Part shown: positions 48,264 to 59,364 of the stretch, in pieces
How positions within the stretch are numbered: position 1 is the first letter of the stretch
How the letters are laid out: each line of letters begins with the position of its first letter
DNA from: Erwinia_E haradaeae_E
GTDB taxonomy: Bacteria > Pseudomonadota > Gammaproteobacteria > Enterobacterales > Enterobacteriaceae
Direction: 5' to 3'
DNA length: 64,000 bases
Assembly (NCBI RefSeq): GCF_900699015.1
Contig: NZ_LR217737.1
Coordinates: 124,001-188,000 of the forward strand
Program-made: the position numbers and the translations under genes
Notes under the pieces: model-generated
Told to the model about the DNA's origin: nothing
Databases searched by the model: none
The model's input: the letters and a program-made list of their open reading frames with translations, nothing else

Positions 48264-49500
48264 TTTTTGAGAATAATTTTAGGAAATTTTAATAATTTTA
48301 TTTCTTTACATATATTCAGTATAAAATGATTTAAAAAAGAGAATAATTCTTAGTTAACATCTATATGAAAGAAGGTGGGAATCTATAAGGTCATCTATGA
48401 TGATGGACCTGGTCTTTGGTGTCTATCATTTACATAAAATATTAATTTGAATGAATATGATCTATAATAATTATAGATATATGTAATGGAATTGAGTGTA
48501 TCCAGTTTGGTAGAGAATATAAAATATTATATAATATGGTTATTCTTCTTTATTGTACTTAATTTCTTTACTGAGCGATTTATCTATGTATTTTATATCT
48601 ATCTCAATAATGGAGAATGAAAAACAGATTATTGAATAGTGTATTTTAATTTACACTTTTATCAAACGTAATTACTGTGATATAGATATCTTGTACTTAT
48701 GTGAAAACTATGTAGGTTTTGTATATGTTTTAGCATGATTGGATAATAAATATTAATGTAGTGTACTAATTTTTATTAGTAGTAACTAGTAAATAATATC
48801 TAGTGTAATTCATATATCAGTTGATTTTTAATGGTTATTAAATTAATTAATAATTCAAATTAATAGGAAGATTTGATATGCAAAGTTCTTGTGATACGAA
48901 CTATTCGTTTCTGTAATTATATCTCTGTATGTGATTTTTAATTAGAAAAAGAGTTGATATATTTATTGGTTATTTTTTATATAGAGTGTTTTCTAGTTGT
49001 ATATTCTTGTTGTCTATTGTATTTTTAGGATTGGAATAAAAAATAATAATGTATTATAGATTACTTAATAAAGAATATTTTTAATGCTATCTATAATTTT
49101 ATTATAGCATTTTACTTTCAGCATAATTCATGTAGTTTATTTTTATTTGTTTTAATTTAATAGTGAACCGTTGATTATTGATTGATAAAAAACAGATATA
49201 ATGAGGTTTAATTTTTCTAGGATACGGTTCAGAGTCAATATATTAATTAGTATTATTACTGAGATAAATCTTTATCTGTTTGTATTCAGTAAATGGTGAT
49301 TTATATAGATAGTATTTATGATAAGCTTTCCTGTCTATAAGATATGGGCTCTTGAGAAAATCTGAATGTTTTAGAGAAAAAGAATGTTTTAATTAACATA
49401 GATTGTTGTTTAGATAATAGAAGTATTCGTAAAGGAGAATATAGATATATCTTGAAATTTCTTAGTAAAATAATGATACCTGCTTGGAGTATATTGGATT
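48264..49500. other. 1.2-kb spacer with a GC-elevated patch
   Basis: No gene. The patch at about 48370-48425 is clearly less AT-rich than its surroundings and contains AGGTC/GACCT paired around ATCTATGATGATG. Only very short frames occur in it. Confidence 0.45.
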
Positions 49501-50895
49501 GTGTTTAAGAATAAACAGAGTACACTTTTAAAGTGGATAGGATTAGGAAAGAAAAAATCTATTAATCTAGACAAAGATAAAAGTGAGAATATCTCATCTT
49601 TTAAGGTTTTGTGTGAAGAACAAAATCAGGATAATAGGTTAGATAATTTTTCTAAACATAAAGAAAAAGAGTCTAGTGTTATAAGCACTGAAGTCATAGA
49701 ATTAAAAGATCAAAGAGTATATTCTGATTTACAGTATTTAGTAGAGAATCAGAGTATACAGACACCTCAATTCAATACTTTAGATGCGTGTATTAAAACC
49801 ACAATAGACACGGATCATTCATCTTTTTCTCAAAATAATATTAAAGAATCTACTACCTCTACTATAGAGAAATATGCATTGCACAATAGTTCTGATGTTG
49901 AGTTTAAAGAAAAACACTCCATTAAGGATAGTTTAATTACTGGATTAGAATCAGATCAAATTAAGAAAACAGAGTATTTTTATAAAGTTGGTTTTTTTAA
50001 TCGTTTAAAATCTCGATTAAATAGGACTCGAGTACATTTAGGTATCGGATTTCGGCATCTTTTTCGTGAATCTAAAATAGATAGGAGTTTTTTTGAAAAG
50101 TTAGAAGAAAAACTTTTATTATCAGACGTTGGAGTAGATACCACACAACGTTTGATCAGTACTTTAGAGATTGGAATAAGAGATAAGAAGTGTACTAATG
50201 CAGAAGAATTGTATCTGTATCTTAAAAGTAGTATGAGAGAAATTCTTTCCAAGGTTGAAGAGCCTTTAAATATAATAAAAAAAATGCCTTTTGTTATTCT
50301 AATGATAGGTGTTAATGGTGCAGGAAAAACTACTACTATAGGTAAGTTAGCACAGAAATTTCAGATGAGAGGGCAATCAGTTATATTGGCCGCTGGTGAT
50401 ACATTTCGTGCTGGGGCTATTGACCAACTAGAGGTATGGGGAGAACGCAACAATATTTCAGTAGTTTCCAATCATGTTGGATCAGATTCTGCCTCTGTTA
50501 TTTTTGATGCAATGCATGCTTCAAAAGCTCGTCAAACAGATATTCTTATTGCAGATACAGCTGGTCGTCTACAGAACAAAACCCCTTTAATAGAAGAAGT
50601 AAAAAAAATTATTCGTGTAATTAAGAAAGTTGATATTAGTGCTCCTCATGAGATTATGTTAATCATTGATGCGAGTACTGGTCAGAATGCTATTAATCAA
50701 ACTAAATTATTTAACAAACATTTAGGTGTCACAGGGATTACATTAACTAAGTTGGATAGCACAGCAAAAGGTGGTGTGATCTTTACATTAGCAGATCAAT
50801 TTAATATTCCTATTCGTTATATAGGAATAGGAGAGGGTATAGAAGATTTACGTGAGTTTCAATCTGAGGATTTTATCAAGGCGTTATTTTTATAA
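49501..50895 (+). CDS. ftsY: signal recognition particle receptor FtsY
   Basis: GTPase that docks SRP-ribosome complexes at the inner membrane. 464 residues (E. coli 497). The start is GTG, with GGAG 11 nt upstream. Residues 1-160 form a poorly conserved, charged N-terminal A domain, shortened; then the N helical bundle (about 165-250) and G domain with P-loop GVNGAGKTTTIGKLA (270-284), DTFRAGAIDQLEVW, DTAGRLQNK and TKLDSTAKGG. The SRP-GTPase insert is intact. In E. coli ftsE-ftsX-rpoH follow; here the operon is broken and rpoH lies far away. Works with YidC in membrane protein insertion. Confidence 0.96.
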   Translation: MFKNKQSTLLKWIGLGKKKSINLDKDKSENISSFKVLCEEQNQDNRLDNFSKHKEKESSVISTEVIELKDQRVYSDLQYLVENQSIQTPQFNTLDACIKTTIDTDHSSFSQNNIKESTTSTIEKYALHNSSDVEFKEKHSIKDSLITGLESDQIKKTEYFYKVGFFNRLKSRLNRTRVHLGIGFRHLFRESKIDRSFFEKLEEKLLLSDVGVDTTQRLISTLEIGIRDKKCTNAEELYLYLKSSMREILSKVEEPLNIIKKMPFVILMIGVNGAGKTTTIGKLAQKFQMRGQSVILAAGDTFRAGAIDQLEVWGERNNISVVSNHVGSDSASVIFDAMHASKARQTDILIADTAGRLQNKTPLIEEVKKIIRVIKKVDISAPHEIMLIIDASTGQNAINQTKLFNKHLGVTGITLTKLDSTAKGGVIFTLADQFNIPIRYIGIGEGIEDLREFQSEDFIKALFL

Positions 50896-51503
50896 TTTAG
50901 ATAGATTGAATGGGTTTAGTCTATTAGAGAGTACTTAGTTTACTTTAGATAAAGTTGATGGATGCAATTAGGATATATCTAATTATTTTATATAAAATGT
51001 GGATTTTTTAATTGAAGATTTACTGCTCTAATTACTATCTTTATAGCAATCTAGTGATCTTTTGGTATGGTTGCTTCTTATAAAGTTATTAGTATATGAG
51101 ATATTATTGTCTGATAAAAGTTTGTATCTATCGGTACAATATCATGAAAATTCAATGTATATTAGACGTTTTTATGGATTTATTGTTTTAAAAATGATAA
51201 GTTAAAGGTAGCAACCTTATTAATATAAATTATATATGTATGAAATAATGTTGTTTTGTATAATAAAATATTGATTTTTAGAACGGTAGGATTTAAATAG
51301 TTTGATTTAATTTCATCTATTTAGTTTTAATTATGAACAGCTTGTATCAAAAGATAGATTTTTTATTCAGAACTTAATGCTTTATCTTGTATTCTAAATT
51401 TTCAATTTTAGTTAAACTGAAAACATAGAGACGCTGTTATATTATAATATAATTATATAGAATAATTAATTCATTGGATGAATCCTTATTTTTATAGATT
51501 GGC

Positions 51504-51529
51504 AAGTTTTATTTAATTAAATAAAACTT
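51504..51529. terminator. 26-bp perfect AT palindrome
   Basis: Starts AAGTTTTATTTAA and ends with its exact complement. Located between convergent ftsY and bamB; it may act as a bidirectional terminator, with GTTATTTTTA following on the plus strand. Confidence 0.35.
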
Positions 51530-51540
51530 AGTTATTTTTA

Positions 51541-51624
51541 ACTAGATTCTAGTATTCTGATTGAGCCCGTGAAACAGATCTTAATATAAAACTGGGGATC
51601 TTTCAATATGGGCTCAAATCTAGT
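51541..51624. ncRNA. candidate structured RNA or palindromic element
   Basis: Nested helices: ACTAGATT (51541-51548) pairs with AATCTAGT (51617-51624); TTGAGCCC (51561-51568) with GGGCTCAA (51610-51617); GAAA..GATC (51571-51580) with GATCTTTC (51597-51604), leaving a 16-nt loop. The 5' arm can also fold on itself (ACTAGA-T-TCTAGT), so two structures compete. No T-run follows on either strand, which argues against a simple terminator. I do not recognise the family and cannot tell the strand. Confidence 0.4.
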
Positions 51625-51724
51625 AAAAATAGTTAGAAGATACGTAGAGCTATCATGTAGTTTTTATATATGTAGTAATGTTAAAGAAGTGATTTTAATG
51701 TATTGTCTTTTTAATGAATAAGGA

Positions 51725-52909
51725 TTAATTTGTAATTACACTAATTTTACCGGTTGTGGATTGCAAAACTAAGAGGTTATCATTAGAAATTACTGGTTTA
51801 GTGACAAAACCAGTGTTATCTATTTTTTGTTGAGATACGATTTGTCCAGTATTAGTATTAATCCAATATAAATAACCCTGTTGATCGCCTACTACTAAGT
51901 ATCCATTATACAGGATAGGTGATGTTAGTTTTCTATATAGTAGATTACTTTGTTTCCAAATTTTAAGACCTTTTTCAGCAGTTAGTGCTATTAAGCAATC
52001 ATTTTTGTCCACAAGAAAGATGCGATGATCATCACTAATGAGATCATGTGCTGAACCAATGTCATGTTGCCATAGTATCTGACCTGATTCTAGAGTTAGT
52101 GCTGTTAGGTTTCCATTATATGCTAAAGAATAGATTATACCGTTGACAATCAATGGAGAAACGTCGACATCTGTAAGCCGATCTATTGCTGATGCTCCAT
52201 GAGTTCTTGTAATTTTTTTTTGCCATATGATTTGGCCATCATTGATGTTAATAGCGCTAATATAACCATTATCGCTTCCTATAACAACAGTACCGAGTGT
52301 GATCGTCGGTTCAGATTGACCACGTAGACTTAATGTAGGTGTATCAAGATTAATAGACCATTTAATAGAGCCATTATTTTGATCTAATCCTTGAAGCATA
52401 CCGTTGCTAGTATGAACTAGTACGATGTAATCACTTATTACTGGGGCAGATAATACTTCACCAGCTACATTTTGTGTCCAATCAACTGAACCATCCATAG
52501 TGTTAATAGAAAATATTTTTGCGCGTTCAGTACCAACATAAATATGATTATTACTTACTGTTAGGCCACCAGATAATAATGCTGGGATATTTTTAGAGAA
52601 TAGATTTTTATTTTCTGAGAGATTAGTTATCCATTTTTCTTTTCCATTAGTGGAATATAATGCTTTTATTATACCGTAACGATTAGCAGCATAAATAGTT
52701 TTGTTTAAAGATGTGGGGTGTAATTTTGAGTTAATATTTCCTGCTTCTTCTTTAATAGAAGAACTCCAGAGTTTTATGGTTTTGAATTGATTTTCAATAG
52801 TGAGTAATGGTGATGCATTTCTAATTTCATCAGTCTTGCTGCTCCATGAACATCCGCTGACTAGCGCAATTAATATCAGGTCTGTTATGAGTAATTTATG
52901 TAATATCAT
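51725..52909 (-). CDS. bamB: outer membrane protein assembly lipoprotein BamB
   Basis: Lipoprotein of the BAM complex, which folds beta-barrels such as OmpF into the outer membrane. 394 residues (E. coli 392). A lipoprotein signal ends in LVSGC, making C20 the lipidated residue. The rest is an eight-bladed beta-propeller of PQQ-like repeats (for example DGSVDWTQNVAGEVLSAPV, NNGSIKWSINLDTPTLSLRG, SGQILWQHDIGS). GAGG precedes the start. In E. coli der lies downstream; it is gone. Retention suggests that barrel assembly is still demanding here; bamA, bamD and others are outside the window. Confidence 0.94.
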   Translation of the reverse strand: MILHKLLITDLILIALVSGCSWSSKTDEIRNASPLLTIENQFKTIKLWSSSIKEEAGNINSKLHPTSLNKTIYAANRYGIIKALYSTNGKEKWITNLSENKNLFSKNIPALLSGGLTVSNNHIYVGTERAKIFSINTMDGSVDWTQNVAGEVLSAPVISDYIVLVHTSNGMLQGLDQNNGSIKWSINLDTPTLSLRGQSEPTITLGTVVIGSDNGYISAININDGQIIWQKKITRTHGASAIDRLTDVDVSPLIVNGIIYSLAYNGNLTALTLESGQILWQHDIGSAHDLISDDHRIFLVDKNDCLIALTAEKGLKIWKQSNLLYRKLTSPILYNGYLVVGDQQGYLYWINTNTGQIVSQQKIDNTGFVTKPVISNDNLLVLQSTTGKISVITN

Positions 52910-53337
52910 GACTTACCTCATTTGTTCTAAGGGGATTGTATAACTTATAGATCTCTATATATTCAAGATTAGTTGTATTTAATTAAGTTTCATAACAAAT
53001 TTTTATATAAATTAGATGTAATATTTCTTTTTACTGTGGATATTTTATTTACAGTATTTGATATTTTGTATATAGATAGATTGATTGTTAATATGATATT
53101 AATTAGAATCATAAAGATTTTGTGTGATATCGGTTTATAAGATTGAAGTTCTCATTTATATGAGATTGTCAATTGAGAAAATGAAATTCATATAGATAAA
53201 TATAGTAGTTATTTTGAATAAGATAAAAAAGTTTATTTTATTGTGACTATAGTATTCATGCTGATTAGTTTATGCTAATTCCAGGTAGGAAATAACATAA
53301 ACATAATCAAATGATTCTGAATTACAGATAGAATAGG
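52910..53337. other. gene-free spacer
   Basis: 428 bp between sodA and bamB, both on minus. No gene; bamB promoter not evident. Confidence 0.5.
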
Positions 53338-53955
53338 CTATATATTAGATATAAAAATTGATTCAGCTTCATCCCAATTAACTACATTCCAAAAAGCCTG
53401 TATATAATCATGTCGTTTGTTTTGATATTGAAGATAGTAGGCATGCTCCCAGACATCTAGGCATATAATAGGTATTCCAGAGACACCAGAGATTCTTTCT
53501 CCCATTAGAGGATTATCTTGATTTGCTGTAGAAACAATTAGCAATTGATTATCTTTTTTAACAAGCCAAGCCCATCCAGAACCAAACCGTGTGGTAGCTG
53601 TTTCTTCAAATTTAGCTTGAAAAGTTTTAACACTGCCAAAATGTGTTTCAATGGCTTTTTTTAAATAACCATGTAAACATGTATTAGTTTTTAAGTTTTT
53701 CCAGAAAAAGCTATGATTAGCATGTCCACCTGCATTATTCCTTATAAAATCTTTTTTATGATCGGGGAGTTGATCAATATTAGACATTAAATCTTCAACT
53801 GGTAGATCAGAGAAATCTGTATCTTCTAGTGCGGTATTAGCATTATTTACATAATTTTGATGGTGTTTAGTATGATGTATAATCATTGTTTTTTGATCGA
53901 AATATGGTTCTAATTGATCATATTCATAAGGGAGAGATGGTAGTACATAGCTCAT
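53338..53955 (-). CDS. sodA: superoxide dismutase, manganese type
   Basis: Cytoplasmic enzyme that converts superoxide to oxygen and hydrogen peroxide. 205 residues (E. coli SodA 206). Metal ligands are H27, H81 (GGHANHSFFW), D167 and H171 (LDVWEHAYYLQY). The Mn-type markers RNNAGGHANH and Q146 in ANQDNPL point to SodA rather than the iron enzyme SodB. No frame damage. GTGGAA precedes the start. It is isolated, with no regulatory site that I recognise (no clear Fur or SoxS box). Confidence 0.94.
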   Translation of the reverse strand: MSYVLPSLPYEYDQLEPYFDQKTMIIHHTKHHQNYVNNANTALEDTDFSDLPVEDLMSNIDQLPDHKKDFIRNNAGGHANHSFFWKNLKTNTCLHGYLKKAIETHFGSVKTFQAKFEETATTRFGSGWAWLVKKDNQLLIVSTANQDNPLMGERISGVSGIPIICLDVWEHAYYLQYQNKRHDYIQAFWNVVNWDEAESIFISNI

Positions 53956-55116
53956 ATTTTTATTTCCACTAAAATTAAGAAACGATTATAGTTATTGATT
54001 ATCAAGACATAGATCATGGAAAATATTACAATGACATATCTTATAAATAAAATGCAGATCAGTACTAGATAGTCTATACTAAATTGATTTTATATGAACA
54101 TCCTATTACATTATTTTGCAAATAATTATATATTTTTTTATGTTTAGGTTATTTATCACTATAATTAGGCATATTTTCATAGGAATAGTAATAGTAGTAT
54201 TTTATAGATAGAGATTTCTTTTGATGATTCATTATTTTTTTACTGGGGAGGGGTCTATGCAAGATTAGTTTTCTTATCGGTAAGTAGCTATAAGTAGTAT
54301 TAAGTGATGTAATGAGTATTTATCACTGTGATTACGAAGATCGAGCTATAAATTTTTATATTAAATTTTAACAAGAGGAGCTTTTATTATCAAACTTGTT
54401 TTGATTAATTTATAAGATTACATGAATATTATGATTCATAATCTAGTTTTTGAATTATTTTTAAAAGTGAATAATTTTATAATTAGATTAAGAATAGTAT
54501 ATTTATCTATCAATTTAATGATTATCTCTAATCAATAAGATTATTGTTATAATAAAATCTTGATTTTAGATAATGTATTAGTTCTTAGGCTATTATTTGC
54601 ATATATTATAAAATAGGATTTTTTGTTTTGATAAGTAAGAATACAAAGCACATACTTTATTTTATTTTTGAGTACAAGAAGTTATCAGGATTTGGTAATT
54701 TACAAGTATGTATTTGATTTATTAATATTATTGTTAGTTTTATTTCAACTAATTTTTGTGAACAGGGAAGGTAATTAGTAATCATTAGTTTAGAAGTATT
54801 GTATATATAAGTATATTTTATATACTAACATAGTATGTTCAGTCTATCGTAATAAGATATAACTTTTTTGATTCATTGCTGTGGTTAAGATATGAATAAT
54901 ATTGATAGATCATGATCTATCTGTCACACTTGATATGTTTATTACATAAACTACTGAGTTCTAGATAATTCTAGTTTTTTAAGTTATTTTATTATAATTT
55001 AAGTTTATAGGTTTAATGATTTTATCAAACTTAAATTTGTTATTATAGAATGAGTAATATCTGTTAGTGACCGGATTGGTGTACAATCTGTTTCATTACT
55101 TTATAAGGATTTAACT
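53956..55116. other. spacer between divergent sodA and ppa
   Basis: 1.16 kb without a gene. CTGGGGAGGGGTCTATG at 54243-54259 is a lone GC-rich patch; the ATG in it is followed by a stop after three codons. TACAAT at 55082-55087 is a candidate -10 for ppa. Confidence 0.5.
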
Positions 55117-55656
55117 ATGAATTTAACTTCCATACCTTCTGGAAAAAATTTTCCACATGACATCTATGTGATTATTGAAATTCCTGCATATTCTTATCCA
55201 ATAAAATATGAAGTTGATAAAGAGACTGGTGTGGTATTTGTAGATCGATTTATACCTACTGCTATGTTTTATCCATGTAATTATGGATATATTAATAATA
55301 CACTTGCTACAGATGGTGATCCAGTTGATATCTTGGTTCCCACTCCTTATCCACTTCAGATAGGTTCTGTTATTCGCTCTCGGCCGATTGGTCTTTTGAA
55401 GATGAGTGATGAATGCGGTCAGGATTCGAAAGTTATCGTTGTTCCAGTTCATCAGTTAAGTAAAGAGTATAATCATATAGAAAATATAAGTGATCTATCA
55501 GATTTGCTTCGAAGACAGATTGCACACTTCTTCGAGCACTATAAAGCACTAGAAGAAGGGAAATGGGTTAAGATTGATGGTTGGGAGGGTGTTATTTCTG
55601 CAAAAGATGAACTTGTTTCTTGTCATCAGCGTTTTCATAGTCAAAAAAGTACTTAA
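55117..55656 (+). CDS. ppa: inorganic pyrophosphatase
   Basis: Hydrolyses pyrophosphate and so drives nucleic acid and tRNA-charging reactions. 179 residues (E. coli 176). Family I signature DGDPVDILV with metal-binding D66, D68 and D71; KYEVDKETG, FVDRFIPTAMFYPCNYGYI and HFFEHYKALEEGKWVKIDGW are intact. AAGGA stands before the ATG. Monocistronic, with a terminator-like hairpin directly after the stop. tamA/tamB neighbours of E. coli are absent. Confidence 0.96.
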   Translation: MNLTSIPSGKNFPHDIYVIIEIPAYSYPIKYEVDKETGVVFVDRFIPTAMFYPCNYGYINNTLATDGDPVDILVPTPYPLQIGSVIRSRPIGLLKMSDECGQDSKVIVVPVHQLSKEYNHIENISDLSDLLRRQIAHFFEHYKALEEGKWVKIDGWEGVISAKDELVSCHQRFHSQKST

Positions 55657-55660
55657 GTAC

Positions 55661-55677
55661 AATGATATATTATCATT
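55661..55677 (+). terminator. ppa terminator
   Basis: AATGATA-TAT-TATCATT followed by ATACTTTCTC, starting 5 nt after the ppa stop. The palindrome GTACTTAAGTAC (55649-55660), which includes the stop codon, adjoins it. Confidence 0.5.
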
Positions 55678-58172
55678 ATACTTTCTCTAATTATCATGCA
55701 ATTCATATAAATGAATTATCAAAATTTCATTGAGTGTTAAAACTATTAAGAATGAGATCAGTTAGAAAAAAATTTTTATTCATGTTGTTATTTTATATAA
55801 ATCTTGCTCGATATATTATACAATATCTATATCTGAGAAATAGTGGTTAAGTATAGTAATTTATTATTCATTTATGGATGTCATTTTTTAATAAATTTTT
55901 ATTAAATAATATCTATATATTGAATTATAATAGATAAATGAATTTATTTATTATAAATTACCATAGTCGTTTTAGATGTATATAAGTATAATTGATGCAG
56001 TGATTGATTATTCAAAATATATGAAGCTTTAGTTAGGTTGAAGGATTGATATTTTTTATTTTTTTATAATTATATCTATAACTTTTTAAATTAATTGTTA
56101 TATTGATTTAGATCAAGATTTAATTAGTTAATACATATATTGTTTTATTCTTTTAAGAAGAATCATAGTATTAAATATTACGGTCTAAGAGTAATCAATT
56201 CTAAGTGTAGTATATTAAAGATGATTGTTTTTTTGATTAATGATTTTTACAAAATAATAGATTAAATGTGTTAATATAATACTATTTGTTTTCATAAAGA
56301 TTAATAAAGAATTTAATTCAGTATGATATTAGTGATAATATCTTGATATATTGTTTAATATGTATATATATAATTAATTGAATGCAAATAAAATAAGAAA
56401 GCATCACTTAGTAATTTTATTATTATAGATTTATAATATGTTAAATCAGATTTTTTCGCATAAATAGAAGATATTTGATTATCGATATCAATATATAAAT
56501 TATAGTTTTTAGCATAAAATTATTATTCAAATATTATTTATTAGAGTAATTTACTTTAAATATACTATTTATAATATTATGGTTATAATTATTGGTTCGT
56601 ATTCACATCATAGCTTATGTCGTATAGAGAACATTGCTAGCAATATACCATGATTATTATGTGATTATCTTCATAATGATTAATTAGGTGATTTTTTAGT
56701 ACTTAGTATTATACACTGATAGTATTCATATTTTTTATAAAGTTAGAATCGGAGATCTATACTAGTATATTGCTGAAGTTTAGTTAATTAATTCGGTCAT
56801 AATTATATATGGATAATGGGATAGGATTAGATTAGATTTATTGTGATATATTGATTAGTTTTAATTTTTTATTAAAGACTAATAGATAGAAGAAACATTT
56901 CTCTATGGCTATAGCATAGATATTTTTATGACATTAAGAATCTATCTCGATGAGATAAGTTTGTTTCAGATATAAATAGATTGAAATATTAATTGTTATT
57001 AAAATTTTTTAATGTCCCATTTCATTGGATTTTTATAAACAATTAAAGTAAACATTGATATTCTGTATGCAATGCTATATCAAGCAGTACATGTGTAATT
57101 ATGATTATTGGATCATGGGATTTTTAATTTTTATAAGTATGATAATCTATTAATGTTTTTACACATTATTTAAAATAAATAAGCGCTATAAGTATTACAT
57201 GGTGTTTACCAGTCATCTGATAGGCTTTAATTTAGACCAAGAATCTAATTTTCTTATTACAGATAATGGTATTTGAAAGAATAAATAATAAAAGTATAGG
57301 TGATGATATTAGTTTGATCATGATATCGCTATATGTAATTTATCCAAGATAGATCAATCATTATAAGTGGCTTTTTTATTAGGTTTTTTAGAAACTGTAT
57401 TATTTATAATACAGTTTCTATTTAGATATTTATAAAGGTAAGTGAAAAGATTGATTAGATTATGTACGCTGATATGATTGAGAACATTACTTTTGAGTTA
57501 GTATTGTAGAGTAAGTATGTGTTATTGTATTTTACTATAAAAAGTCAAAATTTATTAAGTATTATCGATTTCTATTTATATAATAATCTTAATAGTTGTA
57601 TGTTAATAATGTATATTAGCATGTTTATGCTAAGTCGTATAAGAGTGAATATAGAATTAATAAAAATTAATAGTTGTTATTATAAGGTATTTATAGAATA
57701 AAAGTGGCTATTTCATACATTAATTCTAGATTTATTTTTTAATTTAATTATTCATTAAATACCATCAAAGTAGTAGCTGTATGATACATATTTTATCTAT
57801 AAATGTGATAGAGTAAGGGGGGCTAGCTTTTACAAAGCTAGATATAAGAATGAGTCGTTTTTAAAAATTATCTAAAATAAGATTTATAATTTATAATACT
57901 TATTATTCTGTTTGTATTGTTCTATAAACTGTAATGTATAATTTTACTGGTTAATTTATTTATTAAGATAAATATTCATTTTATGACTTAGGGTAGATTC
58001 GAGTTTAGAGTAAATATATTAATATTTTTAATAAATCAATAATATATGTAATATAATTTATGATTAATTATTAATTATTTCTTAAAATACTAGGTTTCTA
58101 GATCGTATTATCTATAAGTTTTTATTTTGGTTTTTGGAATAATTTTATCTAAGTTTTATATTAATTTTAAAA

Positions 58173-58313
58173 TTAGCCTAATTCTTGATATCCATAATCT
58201 AGAAATATATTTACTAACTTTGACGATATATGTTCTAATTTGATATAGGAGGATGATGTGACCTTACCATATTCATCTAATTTATCAGGATGCTCGATTA
58301 TTAGGTGTATCAT
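58173..58313 (-). pseudogene. possible remnant, 46-codon protein-like frame
   Basis: A minus-strand frame (starts MIHLIIEHPDKLDEYGKVTS, ends LDYGYQELG) has a balanced composition with Asp, Glu, Gly and Lys unlike the Ile/Asn/Tyr-rich chance frames elsewhere. No ribosome-binding site. I do not recognise it. On the plus strand the same DNA has AGGAGG followed by a 31-codon GTG frame (58258-58353). Confidence 0.2.
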
Positions 58314-58439
58314 AGGATTATTAATTAGATTAAAAGTAGAGCGATCCCTTTAATATAATAAAAGATAGAATGATAATTCTAGGGTTGATTGGCTTATTCC
58401 TATATAATATCGTTTTTCATAGATATTTAGGAGTTATAG

Positions 58440-58790
58440 ATGTTAAAGACAACTGTTTTTAGTCAAATCATCCGAGGTGAGATTTTAGCGGATATATTAT
58501 ATCAAGATCAATATATTACTGCATTTCGTGATGTTTCACCCAAGGCTCCTATACATATATTGATTGTACCTAATATTCAAATTTCAACATTAAATGATGT
58601 TCTTAAAAGTGACACCTATATGCTAGGTCGGATGGTTATGACAGCGATATCTATTGCAAAAAATGAGGGTATTGCAGAAAGTGGGTATCGTTTAATTATG
58701 AATTGTAACAAAGATGGTGGTCAGGAGGTATATCATATTCATCTTCATTTACTAGGTGGTCGTCCTTTAGGAGCGATATTAGACAGATAA
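58440..58790 (+). CDS. hinT: purine nucleoside phosphoramidase HinT
   Basis: HIT-family hydrolase that cleaves AMP-lysine and other nucleoside phosphoramidates, probably clearing by-products of aminoacyl-tRNA synthetases. 116 residues (E. coli 119). The histidine triad YHIHLHL has H99, catalytic H101 and H103; FRDVSPKAPIHILIVPN is the N-terminal signature. TAGGAG lies just before the ATG. The last three E. coli residues are missing. It is isolated; none of the E. coli neighbours (ptsG, fhuE, lpoB) is readable. Confidence 0.94.
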   Translation: MLKTTVFSQIIRGEILADILYQDQYITAFRDVSPKAPIHILIVPNIQISTLNDVLKSDTYMLGRMVMTAISIAKNEGIAESGYRLIMNCNKDGGQEVYHIHLHLLGGRPLGAILDR

Positions 58791-58800
58791 AAATATTAGG

Positions 58801-58834
58801 AATAATATTTATTATATTAATAATATTTATTATA
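58801..58834. repeat. two exact copies of a 16-bp AT repeat
   Basis: AATAATATTTATTATA occurs at 58801-58816 and 58819-58834, separated by TT. Probably slippage in AT-only DNA. Confidence 0.6.
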
Positions 58835-58849
58835 GCATGAATAATGCTA
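58833..58849 (+). terminator. possible hinT terminator
   Basis: TAGCAT-GAATA-ATGCTA followed by CGATGCATTTTTATAGG, 43 bp past the hinT stop. Confidence 0.4.
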
Positions 58850-59364
58850 CGATGCATTTTTATAGGATTGCTTTCTTTGCTATATAACTCTTATTGGACT
58901 ATAAAAAATTAATATATCTGTTTTATTGAAGGTTTTAAGGCATAGTAGATGTAGATTGCGTAAGGGTGTGATGGATTTATTGATGGAGGATCTGTTAATG
59001 TATAACTAGATTTTCGATCGTTGTAGTTTTATTGTTAATTTATGATTTGATTAATAAGATGATTAGTATTGAGTATTTGTAATTGTTTTATGGACCTATT
59101 GTATTTATATAATCTAGGGTAATTCTGATATCATGAATGGTGGAATAGTTTAAAAAATTAAAAACTTTCTTATATCTACACTTAATTAGTATAGATGATT
59201 AAAGTATGATAGAGTTTATATAGTTATTATAAATACAGTTTTAAGATAATTAAGATGTTTAGATGATATAATTTTAAAAACTTTATAAAAGAAATAAAAA
59301 TGGGTGATTAATATTAAAGATTCTAATTCATATAAATGATGCTTGAATTTATAATTTTATTTAT

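Larger units (their letters stand above)
50896..51724. other. spacer between convergent ftsY and bamB
   Basis: No gene; der, which follows bamB in E. coli, is not readable. Contains a 26-bp perfect palindrome (51504-51529) and the multi-helix element at 51541-51624. Confidence 0.6.
55657..58439. other. 2.8-kb gene-free spacer
   Basis: No supported gene up to the patch before hinT. A 60-codon ORF at 57519-57701 looks like chance. The last 270 bp (58173-58353) carry overlapping short frames on both strands and are less AT-rich. Confidence 0.5.
58791..59364. other. spacer between convergent hinT and pta
   Basis: Holds a 16-bp tandem repeat and a terminator-like hairpin immediately after hinT; otherwise AT-rich and empty. 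Confidence 0.55.

Noticed and set aside
55123..55452. 109-codon minus-strand ORF over ppa
   Set aside because: Antisense shadow of the intact ppa gene.
57519..57701. 60-codon plus-strand ORF in the ppa-hinT gap
   Set aside because: Dominated by Ile, Leu, Asn and Tyr with no ribosome-binding site; chance frame.
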